From the NCBI GenBank assembly GCA_019828595.1, contig JAHQRK010000012.1, positions 992,001 through 1,056,000 of the forward strand: a stretch of DNA of 64,000 nucleotides, written 5' to 3'. The position numbers and the translations under genes are program-made. How positions within the stretch are numbered: position 1 is the stretch's first letter; every line of letters starts with the position of its first letter. This document shows positions 44,155-55,734 of this stretch, one piece after another. Source of the stretch: Aphanomyces cochlioides. Its lineage: Eukaryota; Oomycota; Saprolegniomycetes; Saprolegniales; Verrucalvaceae. Under the pieces are notes generated by a model. That model was not told where the DNA came from. It searched no databases and worked only from the letters and a program-made list of their open reading frames with translations.

Positions 44155-44169
44155 CGACAACGAAAAAAA

Positions 44170-44246
44170 TGTATAAATTGTTATGACGCACGAGTGGGTT
44201 TGAATCCTGGACCTTTCGGCTACGAGCACGGCGACAAACCAGTGAG
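44170..44246 (-). repeat. tRNA-like (SINE-type) sequence
   Basis: The minus strand reads AGCTCACTGG (A box-like) and, some 45 nt on, GGATTCAAACC (B box-like). The stems are too poor for a functional tRNA. Confidence 0.35.
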
Positions 44247-44329
44247 CTGTGAAATGATGACGAAATAGACTTTATTTTAGAAAGAAAAGAGGATTTTATT
44301 ACAAAAAGAGACATAAATAACGGGTTTGT

Positions 44330-44385
44330 TCACTCGCTGGGATTGATTCCTGTACCTGCACGATGCGAAGAGGTTAACTGAGTAT
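44330..44385 (-). repeat. tRNA-like fragment
   Basis: The minus strand has CCTCTTCGCATCGTGC, anticodon-arm-like, then GGAATCAATCC, B box-like. The first motif recurs exactly at about 47430. Confidence 0.35.
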
Positions 44386-46758
44386 ATTAAAGAATTAATA
44401 TGGCCCAAAAGGGCCGCAAACTTGACTTTCGATTTTGGCTTCATAGGTCGCATAATAAATATGTGTTGCGAAATGTGACCTTGGAAGATTCTTGTGGAAA
44501 ATCGTCCAGTGTTGCTTAACCGAAATAGACTTGGGTGAGGGGTAATTTGGAGGAACCATGGCGGAAAGAAAATGTTGCATGGCGATTCAGACTGTAAAAA
44601 AATTCAACAGTATAGAGAAGAGTTATACAAGCAACTTTCTTTTCATGACCATCTTGATCCGAGTTGATGGTGGCGAGATACAAGGCAATTTCGGGTTGAC
44701 TGTGGAGGACTTATATGATAAAAATTCCAAGGGAAGGTATGGAGTGAAAAAGGCCAAGTAAATAACAGCTTGAGTTGGGGTCGATCCATGAATAAATAAA
44801 TCGACAGGAGAGGAAGGCCAAAAATTGCCAAAAGGGTCGAAACAGAATAAAATCAGGCCCAAGGAAAATAAATTGGCAAGAGGTAGGAGCCCAAAAAATC
44901 CAAAAGAGGTCGTGGCCAATTTAATTCGACCTCGGGAGGCCGAATTAAATCACTGGAACCATAGGAAAAGCTGGGTTTGAGAGAAAGGACCATCCAAAAT
45001 AAAATGTTCTTGGACGATTTGACCAGCCAAAAAAATCATCGAGGTCGGCCGTTCCATGACAAGCAAAGTTGTTTTCAGGAGCGTCTTCATCGGAGTTGAT
45101 GGCGGCGAGATAGAGAGAAAATCCCTTGAGGGTTGGGCATTTGGAGAAAACCTCCCAAAAATAATAAACCGGGTAAAATATTTGGGAGGTGCCATTTTGA
45201 CATGCGCCATGCGCGGATAGGTCTCGAGCGCGAGCATCGTCGGAGCTGGATTTCGAACGGCGCGACGGTCCATGGAGCCAGTTGGCAGGATCGTAGCCAC
45301 GATACGTACGAAGGATAGCGCACCATTAGAATCGCCATAGGTAGCGTGTAGCGGGAGAGCGCTAGCCAAAACCAGTGATTTTTCCAATCGGGCGTCTCGG
45401 CGGCGAAACTTGATGGAGTCATAACTTCCGAACAGCTATGAGATAGATAGCCATACTTGGTGTCCTCCATCAATGGAGGGTAGCGATGGATGCACCATAT
45501 TAATCGGTGCATACAGAGTCGTGTAGCTGAAATGAGCTACGATGGTCGTTTTGGAGCCATATCGGCTCAAAATGGTTTGGAATCGGAAGTTGGGTTCCTG
45601 TGCTGCTATCATGGTGCTTGATAGCTCAAATCCATCGCGAGGACATTCTCGAGCCTCTCCAACTCTAAGTTGGACGATCGGAGTTGATTTGCATTCAGGA
45701 GCCATTCCGATGAGTTTTAGCCATTTCGCCAAAAGTTGTCGGGGCGACGGCAATTAGGTTCCAGGGCTTCAATCATCGCTCTTGATGGCTTAAAACACTC
45801 GTCTAGCCATGATAGGATGGAGAAGAGTCATAGCCGGTCGATTGGAAATGATTTGCGACCTGTAGCCGACTTAAGGTGTTGTAGCCGGTGGATAGGGGTG
45901 GTTGACATTTTGGATTGAGGATTGCGAGCAAACCAGGATGTTTCAGGGCGTTCTAACGCTTTGGCTAGTCGTAATAAGTAATGGAACCACCCACTAGACC
46001 CCTAGATGTCACTCAGTGACCGTAGGGAAAGCGTTCGAGTTGTCCTGGAGTTTCACCGGTTTGGGTGACAGTCCAAAATGGGTTCGTGGTTTTGAACCAT
46101 AGATCTGCAATATGTGCTAGTTGGTGTCGGCATAGAGCTCGATTCAACTGAGGTAACATGCAACTAAACGTAGAAATCCGCGCAGTAGGTCGAGAGAAAT
46201 TTCACTTTTGGTGACGGGTTGAAACCGGTTCAAAATGGGTGTCACCGAGTCGAATTTCCTTTCGAATTTTGTTTCGCGAGTTTGGCGAGGTTTGAGCACT
46301 CGCAAACTGGCACATCTTGAGGAAGAGACATGGGAGAATCTTTTAGGCACCGTGGCGCAATTTTCCCGAACAAAAAGTGTGCACTCGATTTTGAGATTTC
46401 GCCTCAGGGGGAGACGTCGTAACAAATTTCAAAGTGTTGTTGTGAGAAAGCCACTGCACTTTTTTGCAATCTAATGCTTGCGTTTGTCTGCTTGGGATGT
46501 CTAGCAACCCTGAAGACCATTAGAATGTCTGAAATGATCGTCAGGGCAATGCCAGAGTTGTCGATAGTTTTGTCATTTTGGGTGAACGGATAAAGTCAAG
46601 TCGATTTTGTGAACGACTCGGCATGAGATAAAGTTACTTGGTGTGTTCATAGAGTTCTGTTAGCTGGGGCTAACGAGCCATCAAACGCATGAAAAGGCCA
46701 AGTGGGTCGCGAGAAAATCCACTTGAATTTCTTCAAGGGTTGCAATATAACATGCCTT

Positions 46759-47388
46759 TTAAGGTTCCAAGGTCTCGTTTTGAGATTGTGGTAAGATTTG
46801 GGCAGAGAACCACTCATTCTGGTGCAAACTATGAAGCACCGATGTCAAGGAAGCCTTCGTGGAGTCGTCCAAGGAGGCTCGATTGAGTTGGTACAGATGC
46901 CGCTTTATAATGTGTCCTGCTAATATGGATATCGTCATAGGTGTTTTGTTAGGCAAATCTGGACGGTAAATCCGGTCGCACCGAGTTTTCCATATAGTAT
47001 ACCAAATACAAGATAAAAAGATTGGCCACAGCAAATTAAATCCAGCTTGGAGGTCTTTGTCTTGGAGTGCTATAGGAGAGAAGAATATTTTTTCCATGGT
47101 AGTTGGCCAAGTAAAGTTAAGGGATCTGGCCATGGATTTAAATGGACTCCAACATGCTCGAGTATATGGACAGTCCAAGATGAAATGTTTATACGTCTCC
47201 ACTTCATGACAAAAAATACAATTGTTCGGGATATCGTCCGAGTACTTGAATTTGTATCGGAGAGGTAAGGCTCGTATATGCAGTCGATATATGAAAGCAC
47301 TGTACGTTGGCAGAATAAATTTGGGCTGCCTGTAGAATGCGACCACTTTAATATTTTCCTTGTGGGCATAAAAATCCGAGGGTACCAA
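46759..47388 (-). pseudogene. LINE (non-LTR retrotransposon) reverse transcriptase C-terminal fragment
   Basis: The 209-codon open stretch contains the zinc-binding domain that follows LINE reverse transcriptases: CIFCHEVETYKHFILDCPYT, then RACWSPF and a Trp/Ile-rich tail (CIWYTIWKTRCDRIYR). The polymerase domain itself is missing, so this is a 5'-truncated copy, as is usual for LINEs. No true start codon is expected. Confidence 0.8.
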
Positions 47389-47399
47389 TAAATGCGCTG

Positions 47400-47462
47400 T
47401 GGGTAAAACCTCCTGAGCCGCACGATGCGAAGAGGACGATGTACCGCTAAGCTACAGAAGTT
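47400..47462 (-). repeat. tRNA-like sequence at the 5' side of the LINE fragment
   Basis: The minus strand reads TGTAGCTTAGCGGTACATCG (good A box and D-arm), then CCTCTTCGCATCGTGCGG and GGTTTTACCC (weak B box). It could be a decayed tRNA gene or a SINE head. The acceptor stem does not pair convincingly. Confidence 0.4.
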
Positions 47463-47558
47463 GGTAAATGTAAGGTGTATACAAGGACATGATCGGTAAA
47501 ACAATGTCAACTGTCATTTCAACGGTCTTCCCACTTTCCGATTTGTCGCGTATTGACC

Positions 47559-48487
47559 ATGGCCAACATGTCGATGCAGTTCCTGTGCAACATGACGTTC
47601 ACACCGATCATAGCTGGAGAGGCACCAGCGGCCGCTGCGCCGGCGAACAACAATATGGAAACAGCGACTCAGCGACGTCGCAGACAACGAGCGGCATCAG
47701 TACAGCGCCGCTTTGAAGCATATGAAGACCGTCTCAACCGTCGATCTTATGACCGCAATGACGAGCCAAGAGGGTACAACGACAGACCTTATTACAACGA
47801 CCGCCGCAACGCTGACTACTCCTACCAGGGCCGTGGCCGCGGCGGTCGAGGCGGCAGCCGTCGCCGGTCTCAATCGCGTCCAAACGACCTCGGCCGCCGC
47901 CAATACTCACCCGCTCGTCGTAACAACCGCGACCCCCGGCCACCTCAACATGGGTGGGGTGAAATGGCACCTCAAACAGCCGGTGGTCGAGATGCAATTC
48001 TCAACGGTGGGTGGCTCGTGCCAATCGTTCCTGAAGCCCGACGAACCGTTGACGTGGCAGCTCCGATTGATGTCTCGCAAAATGTTGCCGCACAAGCGCC
48101 GCCAGAAAACCTTGATGTTGCACCGCCCAAGTCATTGATCTTGTTTCGCCGAAAGCTGTTGCCGTCGCTGAACCGATTGAAGCCTTGGAACCTGTTGATG
48201 CGCAAGCGCCGGTTGAAGTTCAAGAAGCTACTGGAGCGCAAGAGCCGCTCGAAGTACCCGAAACCGATGTTGCCCAAGCGCAGTTTGAAGCCTTGGAAGC
48301 TGCCGATGCACAAGCGACAGCAGAAGTCCCAGAAGTTGGTGCGCAAGCGCCGCTCGAAGTCCCGGAAGTTGTTGATGTGACTGCCCAGGAAGTTGCCGAT
48401 GAGCAAGCGACCGCCAATGTTGATACTACTGCTGACGACGATGATCATGCAGCTGCGCTGCTCGATGCCGCTGGTCCTACACAGTAA
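47559..48487 (+). pseudogene. Arg/Gly-rich protein with acidic repeat tail (frame break)
   Basis: ATG 47559 begins MANMSMQFLCNMTFTPIIAG. Residues of about 30-120 are rich in Arg, Tyr, Asn and Gly with RGG-type clusters (YQGRGRGGRGGSRRRS), suggesting RNA or DNA binding. At about 48130 a one-base change of frame is needed to enter the second half. That half is a low-complexity Ala/Glu/Val/Pro repeat (EPLEVPETDVAQAQ and similar), ending in DDDDHAAALLDAAGPTQ and TAA 48487. Without the shift the downstream frame gives Lys/Arg-rich nonsense. It lies just inside the right end of the piggyBac-like element, so it may be an accessory gene of that element. The function is not recognised. Confidence 0.65.
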
Positions 48488-51214
48488 AGATAAGTTCATC
48501 GCATGATGTGGCGAGTTGTGGATTTGAATTCAACGGTAATTCTCAAGAAAAAGTTGAAGTGAGTACTCCGGTCTTATCTACGATTGGCTAGAATTTATTG
48601 TTACTACAATGCGAATCGCACAACAGTGGGTGATTTTTATTTAAATTACTAGTTGAAGTTCAAAATGACGGTTTTTGATTGGACAAATTACTAAGGATTT
48701 ATCCTACAGTTTGTGTCTTTGATTGGCTTAGCCGCCAACCTGCGAATCGCAGGGCGGCCCACACGAGAGGGTTAATGTCATAGCGATAAAGATTATTTGG
48801 TTTATGAGAGAAAACGATGAATTCAAACAAATTCGTTTGGGCCTCTTGGGCCTTTTAACACACTCCAATCATGTATTTGGCAACTTTTTCGCGCCCCAAA
48901 ATATTGATGAGGCATAAGATGTTACATTGGTCATTCCTTGAATGTTTTCTTACAAGTCATGCTCTGTGCATTCGATGTCTCTATCGAGTGGATTAATTAT
49001 CAATCTCAACCGACGCAAACTCATTGAGATATACCAATAAAACAAAAAAATTTGATGGGGTGCCATGACTTTTGTGGCGTTCTTTGACTGTTTTCAACAG
49101 TTCTTTTAAAGTGCCGAATAATTCGTTATGATATTGAGTTGCAAATCAGGACATTTTGGATTAAAATTTATCTGAACTAGAAATGTTAAACAATTTTTGC
49201 GAAGAAGCTTTGTATTAAAGTCTGGGTGCTCCATCCAAAAATAATTTTGGATTTCAACACTGCAAGAGCACCTTTGACCCATTGCAATGGCCTATTCCCT
49301 GTATGGACTTTGTCCCAGTGGAGCCAATGTGTAGGATGGTGAGGCTATGAGGTTGGAGCAGACCCCCCTTGCGGGATTAAGACGAACACGCGCTTGTTGA
49401 CGAAAAAAGTGAAATGACCATGTTAACATTAGAGAACCTTGTCTATTTTCATCAATCAAAATGGCGTCAATGAGGCATCAATCATCAATGAAGTGTTGTG
49501 ACCGATATCTTGAATATTTTTTCTAACTGTGCAATCCAAATTCAGAATGTATAATATACGTTCACTATACATTGTATAATATGTATAATGTGTATTGTGA
49601 ATCCGACTATACTCGTATACTTCCGAACTCTACTTTGAAGTCATGTACTGAATTTAGGCTGTTTCATGATTTTGATTGGTCCAAATAATAACGGACAGAA
49701 CCCGTCAACCAATCAAATGTCAGCAACTGCCTGGCAACGGTCTCGGGGACAACCATTTAAGTGTTTGCTTTGCTCCAATGCGGATCGAAGCAGCTTTTTG
49801 TACACAAGCCACTCCTGTGTAATGCTTAATATATCATCGGAACAGAACATACGCTTCCGCACTTTGATTAGTTGGCGCTGTGTGAAAGAGTTAAGTCACC
49901 AATTACAGTACTACTAAGACGTTGTATTCACGCAGGCAAAGACCCTCGAGTCTTTATATTTGCTCAAGCTATTGTCATTTTCAACCAAATTTGTGGTTTT
50001 GACCAAAATGCGAACTCATTTTCAAATCGATTTCATACTACTGAAGTGGTGTGTGTCAGTGTGTTTTTGCGTGAGTCAGGTGGCTGATCGATTCTGATTG
50101 GCTGACTAATTTTAATTTTTAATTCTAGCCAATCAGAGAAGCCCGTTCGATTCAATTTTGTATCAAAAGCACATAATCCGGAAAATATCGTGATATATCC
50201 GTAACACTTGCCTCATCGTAGTGCAGGGAGCCTGACATTTTTCTGTTTGTTATTACTTTAAAGTAGAATGAAAGGTAGTGAAATCAGTCTTTGGACTTCG
50301 TTTGACTTTGGCCGTCAAGCCAAATATGCATCCACAAGATAGAAACATGTCACTCCGACGTGTTAAGGGTGATCATAAACTACTAGTACATACGAGTTGA
50401 TACAGCTGTCATTGAGTGCATTTAATATGCTTGAACAAGCAACAACTATATAAGCATATGACACAGTCATACAGAATTGAAGTTTTCCTACTGCAAAGTC
50501 GAGTACAGCATTGCTAGGAGAGAAACACTCACTGTTGTCTGGTACATCTAGAGCTTAAAGTAATTTAATTGTCTACTTTCTTTCTGTGTTGTCGATTGTG
50601 TTGTACACATGCAACATTCACTTGACGAAACATTGATCGTACTCATCAGTGACAGCTACACACACCTCCACCAACTCGCACTACACACGAAAAATACTAC
50701 TCAGAGCCCTGCTGGTAGCTGCTTAGCTTTTGAAAGTGCTCAGACACTAGTGTAATTCATTACATAACAATTAAGTTGGATGTAGGTTGGCGAACACGGT
50801 GCTCAGCCATCATATTCATGTCCAAGTTGAGTTGTACTTGGACATGTGCATGATGAACGAACGCAAGTCAATTTTGGCCAGTCGTGACATGAAAAGCATA
50901 TTATTGGACAAAACTGAAGAGTAGTGCTGCCAGCCCGATATTTTCCATTCAAAATCAATATCCACCACAGATAAATTTGCAAGGAATATTCATTTGGCCA
51001 GTCCGAGATATCGTTCATGAAGCAAAAGCGTCACAGCTTCCTGATGAATACAATTTGGTAAGGAACTTGTGTCCTCCGACTTCAAAACGACGTAGGCGTG
51101 AATCTTCCATGCTGACGAACTACTTGGTTCGCAGGAACGAGCGCGAACAATTAATAATCATGTGGAAATCATAGCCAGTCCTCATTGCATCGTTGTGGAA
51201 AATTGCTCGAGTAC
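48488..51214. other. Long region without a recognised gene
   Basis: Positions 48800-48925 are a second, highly decayed hAT fragment (GATGAATTCAAACAAATTCG versus GATGAATTGAAACAAATTTT in the first copy). Positions 49540-49630 are A+T-rich with many TATACATT-type steps. From about 49660, the sequence starts the first of two alignable upstream flanks of the zinc-finger units (49660-49910 versus 53165-53390). TATATAAG at about 50447 may be a TATA-like element. No protein is convincing. Confidence 0.5.
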
Positions 51215-51247
51215 TGTGCGGGTGAATATTTAATATTCACCCGCACA
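51215..51247. repeat. Perfect 33-nt palindrome
   Basis: The arm TGTGCGGGTGAATATT is followed by one T and the exact complement. It could form a cruciform or a hairpin in RNA. It lies about 300 nt upstream of zinc-finger gene 1 and is absent from the diverged flank of gene 2. Confidence 0.9.
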
Positions 51248-51500
51248 ACCCCCCAACACACAAGTGCTTGGTGCAGTGTTTCTTTCTTTCTCATCCAGTA
51301 CGACACGGTGCGATGGCTTTCTCTGTGCAAGCTTATCGCGAGTCCTGGATTGTCATTATACATCGATAATATATCGATCGTGTCTGTCATAATCTGTGTT
51401 ATTGACCATAATATGGTTAATAAGATGTGCAACGTGATAACAATTTTATGACATTCATTTTTCAGCAATGGTGTCGCTCAATGGCTGTTAGAGGATTGAG

Positions 51501-51508
51501 CTCAGTTC
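51501..51508 (+). promoter_or_regulatory. Initiator of zinc-finger gene 1
   Basis: CTCAGTTC matches YTCANTYY exactly and lies 15 nt before the ATG at 51523. The equivalent TTCAGTTC precedes gene 3. In the dead gene 2 it reads CTCAGTAA. Confidence 0.5.
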
Positions 51509-51522
51509 AAATTCTGACTGCC

Positions 51523-51897
51523 ATGAATCAAACGTGCTATTTCAGAGACTGCTTCAATCCAGTCGCCCGACCAGGAAAATTGAAGTGCTCTTTTCATTCC
51601 AAGAAAGGCATATGTAAAGCCCCCGACTGCCACAATCAAGTGTATGCACGCGGTCATTGTATACGCCATGGGAGTCGACGACCATGTCGCTTTGCTGGTT
51701 GCAGTGGAAATGCTCGTTCACGGGGACTCTGTGCTCGCCACTTACTATCGACCGAAGTCACTCCGATCATGGAAACACCATCGCTTGTGGGCTTTGAAAA
51801 TATGACATTGACTCTCAACATTGAAGACGAGTTCGAACAGGACATGATTGACATTCTGTTGCACGATTACGGCGCTCAGACAATTGAACAAGCTTGA
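51523..51897 (+). CDS. WRKY19-like small zinc-finger protein, gene 1
   Basis: The 124-aa product has three tandem Cys/His units: CYFRDCFNPVARPGKLKCSF(H), CKAPDCHNQVYARGHCIRHG and CRFAGCSGNARSRGLCARH, of the form CX4C...CX2-3H. This unit is found in oomycete proteins called WRKY19-like, and DNA or protein binding is assumed for them. The tail is acidic (EDEFEQDMIDILLHD). I chose ATG 51523 because the matching ATG and its initiator are conserved in the sister genes. An upstream in-frame ATG at 51481 would add 14 residues. One of three tandem copies. Confidence 0.85.
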   Translation: MNQTCYFRDCFNPVARPGKLKCSFHSKKGICKAPDCHNQVYARGHCIRHGSRRPCRFAGCSGNARSRGLCARHLLSTEVTPIMETPSLVGFENMTLTLNIEDEFEQDMIDILLHDYGAQTIEQA

Positions 51898-52298
51898 CAA
51901 GTTTCTCGAAACTAAAACGGTCCAAACGGTGTATCAAACCCAAGTTCATTATATACAATCGTGCGTAGCATTAGCCCTCACAAGTAAATAAGGTTAATAG
52001 AATAAGTTTGAATGGACTTGTGCAGCCTCTCCAAGACTCGACTACCTAGTAGATATAGCAGCTAACATACAAAATGGATGGATATAACCGTTGATGATGA
52101 GTACGTTGGCATTAAACACACATCACTGATGGGAACAGCTTTACACGAGTTCAATGGAGTGGCAACAACAGTTATAGGTCCTTTAATAACGAAACTGCAC
52201 TGAGCTTTATCGCTGTACGAGGGACACATTGAGCCTCAATGTGTCTTCGTCCCGTTGACTTTGGCATAACATCTGATCACTGTCCATCTGTTTGGATA

Positions 52299-52979
52299 AT
52301 GGATGACTTCCAAAAACCAACCAGTCCAGAAACCAGATTTAATGCTTTTTTGACCAGAAAAAATCTCATCCGTTTTCTGGTTGAAAATAGTTCTGTTTTC
52401 AAAAACCGTTTAACCAGACGCCAAAGAGAGGCAGTTCAAAACATGAATGGCTCGGCGCAAGTGCTGTGCCTCAACCTGGCTCATCGCGCCCGCAAGCGTA
52501 GGAAGCAGCAACACGTGCTTGCAGTCTTTCTTAGGCTCAATCTCTACTTGCGTGAACGCAATTATATGGTTTCGCGCTCTCTTCTTGTTGACCAAGAGAT
52601 GTCCCCTTGGTTTCGCTTATATGCATCACGCGATCATCAGTCGTTCCTTACGATGGTCTCCTTGCCACCAGAAGCTTTTGACGTTCTTCTGGCGGCATTC
52701 TCTCGAAACTATATTGTGAAATCTGGACCATCATTGCGCGGACGACCACCACGAATCCATCAAAAACATTGTGTGCTTGGTTTCTTGCTGACGTACTACA
52801 CCAATGCATGTGAAATGAAGATCCTGTGCAAATTGTTTGCAGTGGCTCCCGCAACACTTTCTCGGATCTTAAGCAAAGCCGAGACCGCGCTTGAAAAGAC
52901 TCTGTCAGAAATGGATCTTGCAACTATACGTTGGCCAGCGCTTTACCAGCAGCGTATATGGGCCACAGTTCTGAAGTGA
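52299..52979 (+). pseudogene. Truncated Harbinger/PIF-like transposase
   Basis: The open frame reads MDDFQKPTS from an ATG formed across the left target-duplication/element junction. The recognised part is the region before the DDE domain: LRGRPPRIHQKHCVLGFLLT, then TNACEMKILCKLFAV and APATLSRILSKAETAL (helix-turn-helix), and the RWPALYQQRIWA block. It stops where the catalytic domain (usually beginning with a FIDG-type motif) should start. So this is a deletion derivative without a catalytic core. Confidence 0.7.
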
Positions 52980-53147
52980 CTGGCCCTCGCGTTTGAAAAG
53001 AACTTATCTGGTCACTGAAAGTAACCAGTTAAGTTCTCTGGCAAGACCGATTTCAGGTCTGGCGACATTTGGTTCGCTGTATGGTTTTGACTAGAGGTCC
53101 GCACTTTTGACTACATTTGTGGACTGGTTGGTTTTTGGAAGTCATCC
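52301..53147 (+). mobile_element. Harbinger-like non-autonomous element, 847 bp
   Basis: Perfect 28-bp terminal inverted repeats begin GGATGACTTCCAAAAACCAA. They are flanked by the 3-bp direct repeat AAT (52298-52300 and 53148-53150). Three-base duplications are usual for PIF/Harbinger, though the typical target is TWA. The identical repeats suggest recent mobility. Confidence 0.85.
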
Positions 53148-54201
53148 AATAGTGAACTTTATGTCTATCGTCATTTCATTGGCTTAAAAAGTAACGGATA
53201 AATCAGATCAGCCAATCAGGTGGTAGAAACTTTCTAGCAACGACATTTTGCGAGAAAACGCATTGCTCCAATCTGAATCGAAACACATTTGTTTTGTACA
53301 TGCCACTGCTGTTTAATATTTGAATCATCACTGGAAGAGGATATCCGCTCCCTGCTCTCGGTTTCATTAAGTGAGGAAAGTTAGCTTAACTATTTGCTTG
53401 CCCGTTATCATAAACGACGACTTTCTCATGCAAGGAAATCCTCGTTTGACCCTTGATTTCTCCTTTACCATCAATCCTGTCTGGAAAGGCTAGCTTGAAA
53501 TATTCATTTGTCAAGTCAGATTCTTTTGATGAAAAAAAGAGCATCTTGTGGTGATCAGAAATTACTTGGGGTGAATCTTGAGAGAGCCTACGCATTTAAC
53601 GGCAGCGAAAGCAAAATCAATTGAACATCATGCAAAGTCAATGCTAAATGCATTGTTGTAGAAAATACCTCGAGGATATTCACAAGGCATGTGATTGTTG
53701 TCATTAATGGAATACCTCCGATGACCGACTAACTGGGACGAACAGACATTGATGTGCACAATCAAACACTTAGAGATAACTGCAATCGTAGGATGTAAAT
53801 TTAGACAGAACACGACTTTGATTTCGCAGGAAACCCTTGGTGTTCAAGCTTGGGCAATGTACTGTATAAACTGATGAGACCGATTTAAGGAAAACCATAA
53901 CAGTTTATCAGCACAACGAGGTTGCCATTGCAAGGTAACACTACACAGTACTGTAATCTACGCAAGAGTTCACCACACAACCCCTCAACATGGAAATGCT
54001 ATATGCACTCCACGTAACCTGAAGCATTTGTCATAAATTGAAGCTTTCGGTTACCAGCATTCAACCCCTCCAAGTCAGTCAAGGACGATTCTCTATTTGT
54101 GTATTGCCGAATGCTCGATTGCTATTGTACATCAATCAACCTTTGTTGGTGGTGATCATCCACGATGTCGTTCACCGGTCACCGTGAGCTCATCTATTGA
54201 G
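53148..54201. other. Upstream flank of zinc-finger unit 2
   Basis: Positions 53165-53390 align with 49665-49890 (shared TGCTCCAAT, GATCGAA/AATCGAA, TTTTGTACA and similar short blocks). The rest has no gene. Confidence 0.55.
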
Positions 54202-54223
54202 CTCAGTAAGTATTCTGACTGCC

Positions 54224-54596
54224 ATGAATCAAACCTGCATTTTCAGAGACTGCTCAAACCCCGTCACCCGGCCAGGCAAATTGAAGTGCACTTTTCACGC
54301 CAAGAAAGGTAAGCCACTGACTACCACAATCAGGTGTACTGTATGCACTTGGTCATTGTATTCGCCATGGGTGTCGACGACCATGTCGCATGGCTGGTTG
54401 CAGTGAAAATGCTCGCTCACGGGGACTCTGTTCTCATCACATTGTATCAACTCAAGCCCCTTCAACTGTGCAGACATCGTCACCTGTAGGGCTTGAAGAC
54501 TTGGGTTAGACTTTTGAGATTGAAGACGAGTTCGAACAGGACGTGATTGTTATTGTGTTGCGCAACTGCGGCGTTCAGACAATTGAACGAGCATGA
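54224..54596 (+). pseudogene. WRKY19-like zinc-finger gene 2, dead copy
   Basis: It is closest to gene 1 (MNQTCIFRDCSNPVTRPGKL at the start). A deletion after HAKKG removes the second unit's first cysteines, with insertions and stops afterwards. The CRFAGC-type segment and acidic tail can still be traced out of frame to TGA 54596. The initiator upstream (54202-54209) is also altered. Confidence 0.9.
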
Positions 54597-55734
54597 CAAA
54601 TTGCTCACACCTAAAACAGTCCAAACGACAACTAGGCGCTTTGATGAGGACCGTATCAAAACATTCCTAAAATCTTGCATAGTGCTAGCCTCCACGGGCT
54701 CAATGCAAATTTATAAAAATGATTATACTCCCAAGGCTCAACTGGATGACGTGGTTGTCGTACAATATGGATTGCTAAAACACTGGTCTTGACTTTTTAA
54801 TGAACGAGATGATTGAATGGGGGAGGGGGCTGGATGATCAAGGCTTGGTACAGCTATAGACTCGAAACACGCCACCATCGTCGTCTGTGAATTGAAGTCC
54901 CTTTCAAAGTTGTGTTCATGTAAAGTAAATTGAAAAATACTTCCACAACAGGAATTGCGTTGCAAAGGTCTCTCGTGGACGCATCCGATGTAGCACTTTG
55001 TTCCCACTTGAGATAGACACCCAACCTCTTGTCATCCATACAATACAGCTTGTAACAGTGAATAATTTATGTCGGGGTTTGTTCGCCTTAAACACTTTTC
55101 TCTCCTTCGTGCAACGAACATGCGTCAATAGACCAGATGCATTTCGTTCGCTGATGTCGTACATGAGCTGTCCACCTAATATTCCACGTGTCTCCATCTG
55201 ATCGATGCCAGCGAAGAATGTGACAATGTCCAGCAACGATTGTATGATTGCTCGGGGGGAGAATCTTACCAAGAAGAGCTCACTGCGGCATATCGCACCT
55301 CCTACAGTTCGTCCATCAGACCATCACCAGTAGTTCAAAGGGCATCCTTCGACGAGTTGCATGGCAAAATGCTGCACAAATGGAGTACACTATGCAAGTA
55401 ATGTATTCACCATTGCGATCTCTCAACATTGTAGTTGCTTGAGCAGTCTAGTCTCATCAATAATTTCCACAAGTGGACTGACGAAAATACGGCTGCTTGA
55501 TCAACCTCATCGCGACAGCTCCATTGGCAACGAAGTCACATCGTGTTCTCGATTTTACATTTTCGTGGTTGCGATAAAACAAAAGAGGATCGAAGCAACT
55601 GAACGTGTAATCACGTCGATCAAATGCCCGAGCAGACCATCACTTTTGTCCAGAGTGGTAATGATCGCTGCAGCGGTTGACAAAGACGTTTGACAAGTGC
55701 TCACTGCTCAAGTTCAGTTCAAAATTGGACTGCC
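54597..55734. other. Spacer between zinc-finger units 2 and 3
   Basis: The minus strand 55272-54916 is open for 118 codons (IIQSLLDIVTFFAGIDQMET and onward). I cannot assign it with any confidence. It may be a relic of a larger gene. TTCAGTTC at 55713-55720 is the initiator of gene 3. Confidence 0.4.

Larger units (their letters stand above)
44155..46758. other. No gene; degenerate repeat DNA with tRNA-like pieces
   Basis: This probably is the 3' part of the LINE insertion (minus strand) plus other debris. A diverged direct repeat lies at about 44635 and 45067 (GAGTTGATGGTGGCGAGATA versus GAGTTGATGGCGGCGAGATA). I see no coherent protein. Confidence 0.5.
40571..48771 (+). mobile_element. piggyBac-like element with TTAA ends, 8.2 kb
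   Basis: It is flanked by TTAA at 40567-40570 and 48772-48775, the target site of piggyBac elements. The ends are CCCGTTCGTGTGGG and the complement of CCCTCTCGTGTGGG (12 of 14 match), and both arms carry a TGCGATTCGCAGG block a short distance in. Inside are a piggyBac transposase relic, LINE and tRNA-like debris, and an RGG-rich ORF. hAT-derived sequence flanks it on both sides. Confidence 0.78.

Noticed and set aside
44170..44246. Functional tRNA gene
   Set aside because: A and B box-like motifs are present but the acceptor and T stems do not pair.
48185..48487. Separate 100-aa acidic protein
   Set aside because: The same frame extends upstream without a start and continues the RGG protein after a one-base shift.
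54916..55272. 118-codon minus-strand frame as a START-like or other gene
   Set aside because: Only vague resemblance, no clear motif, and no promoter; left as unassigned.
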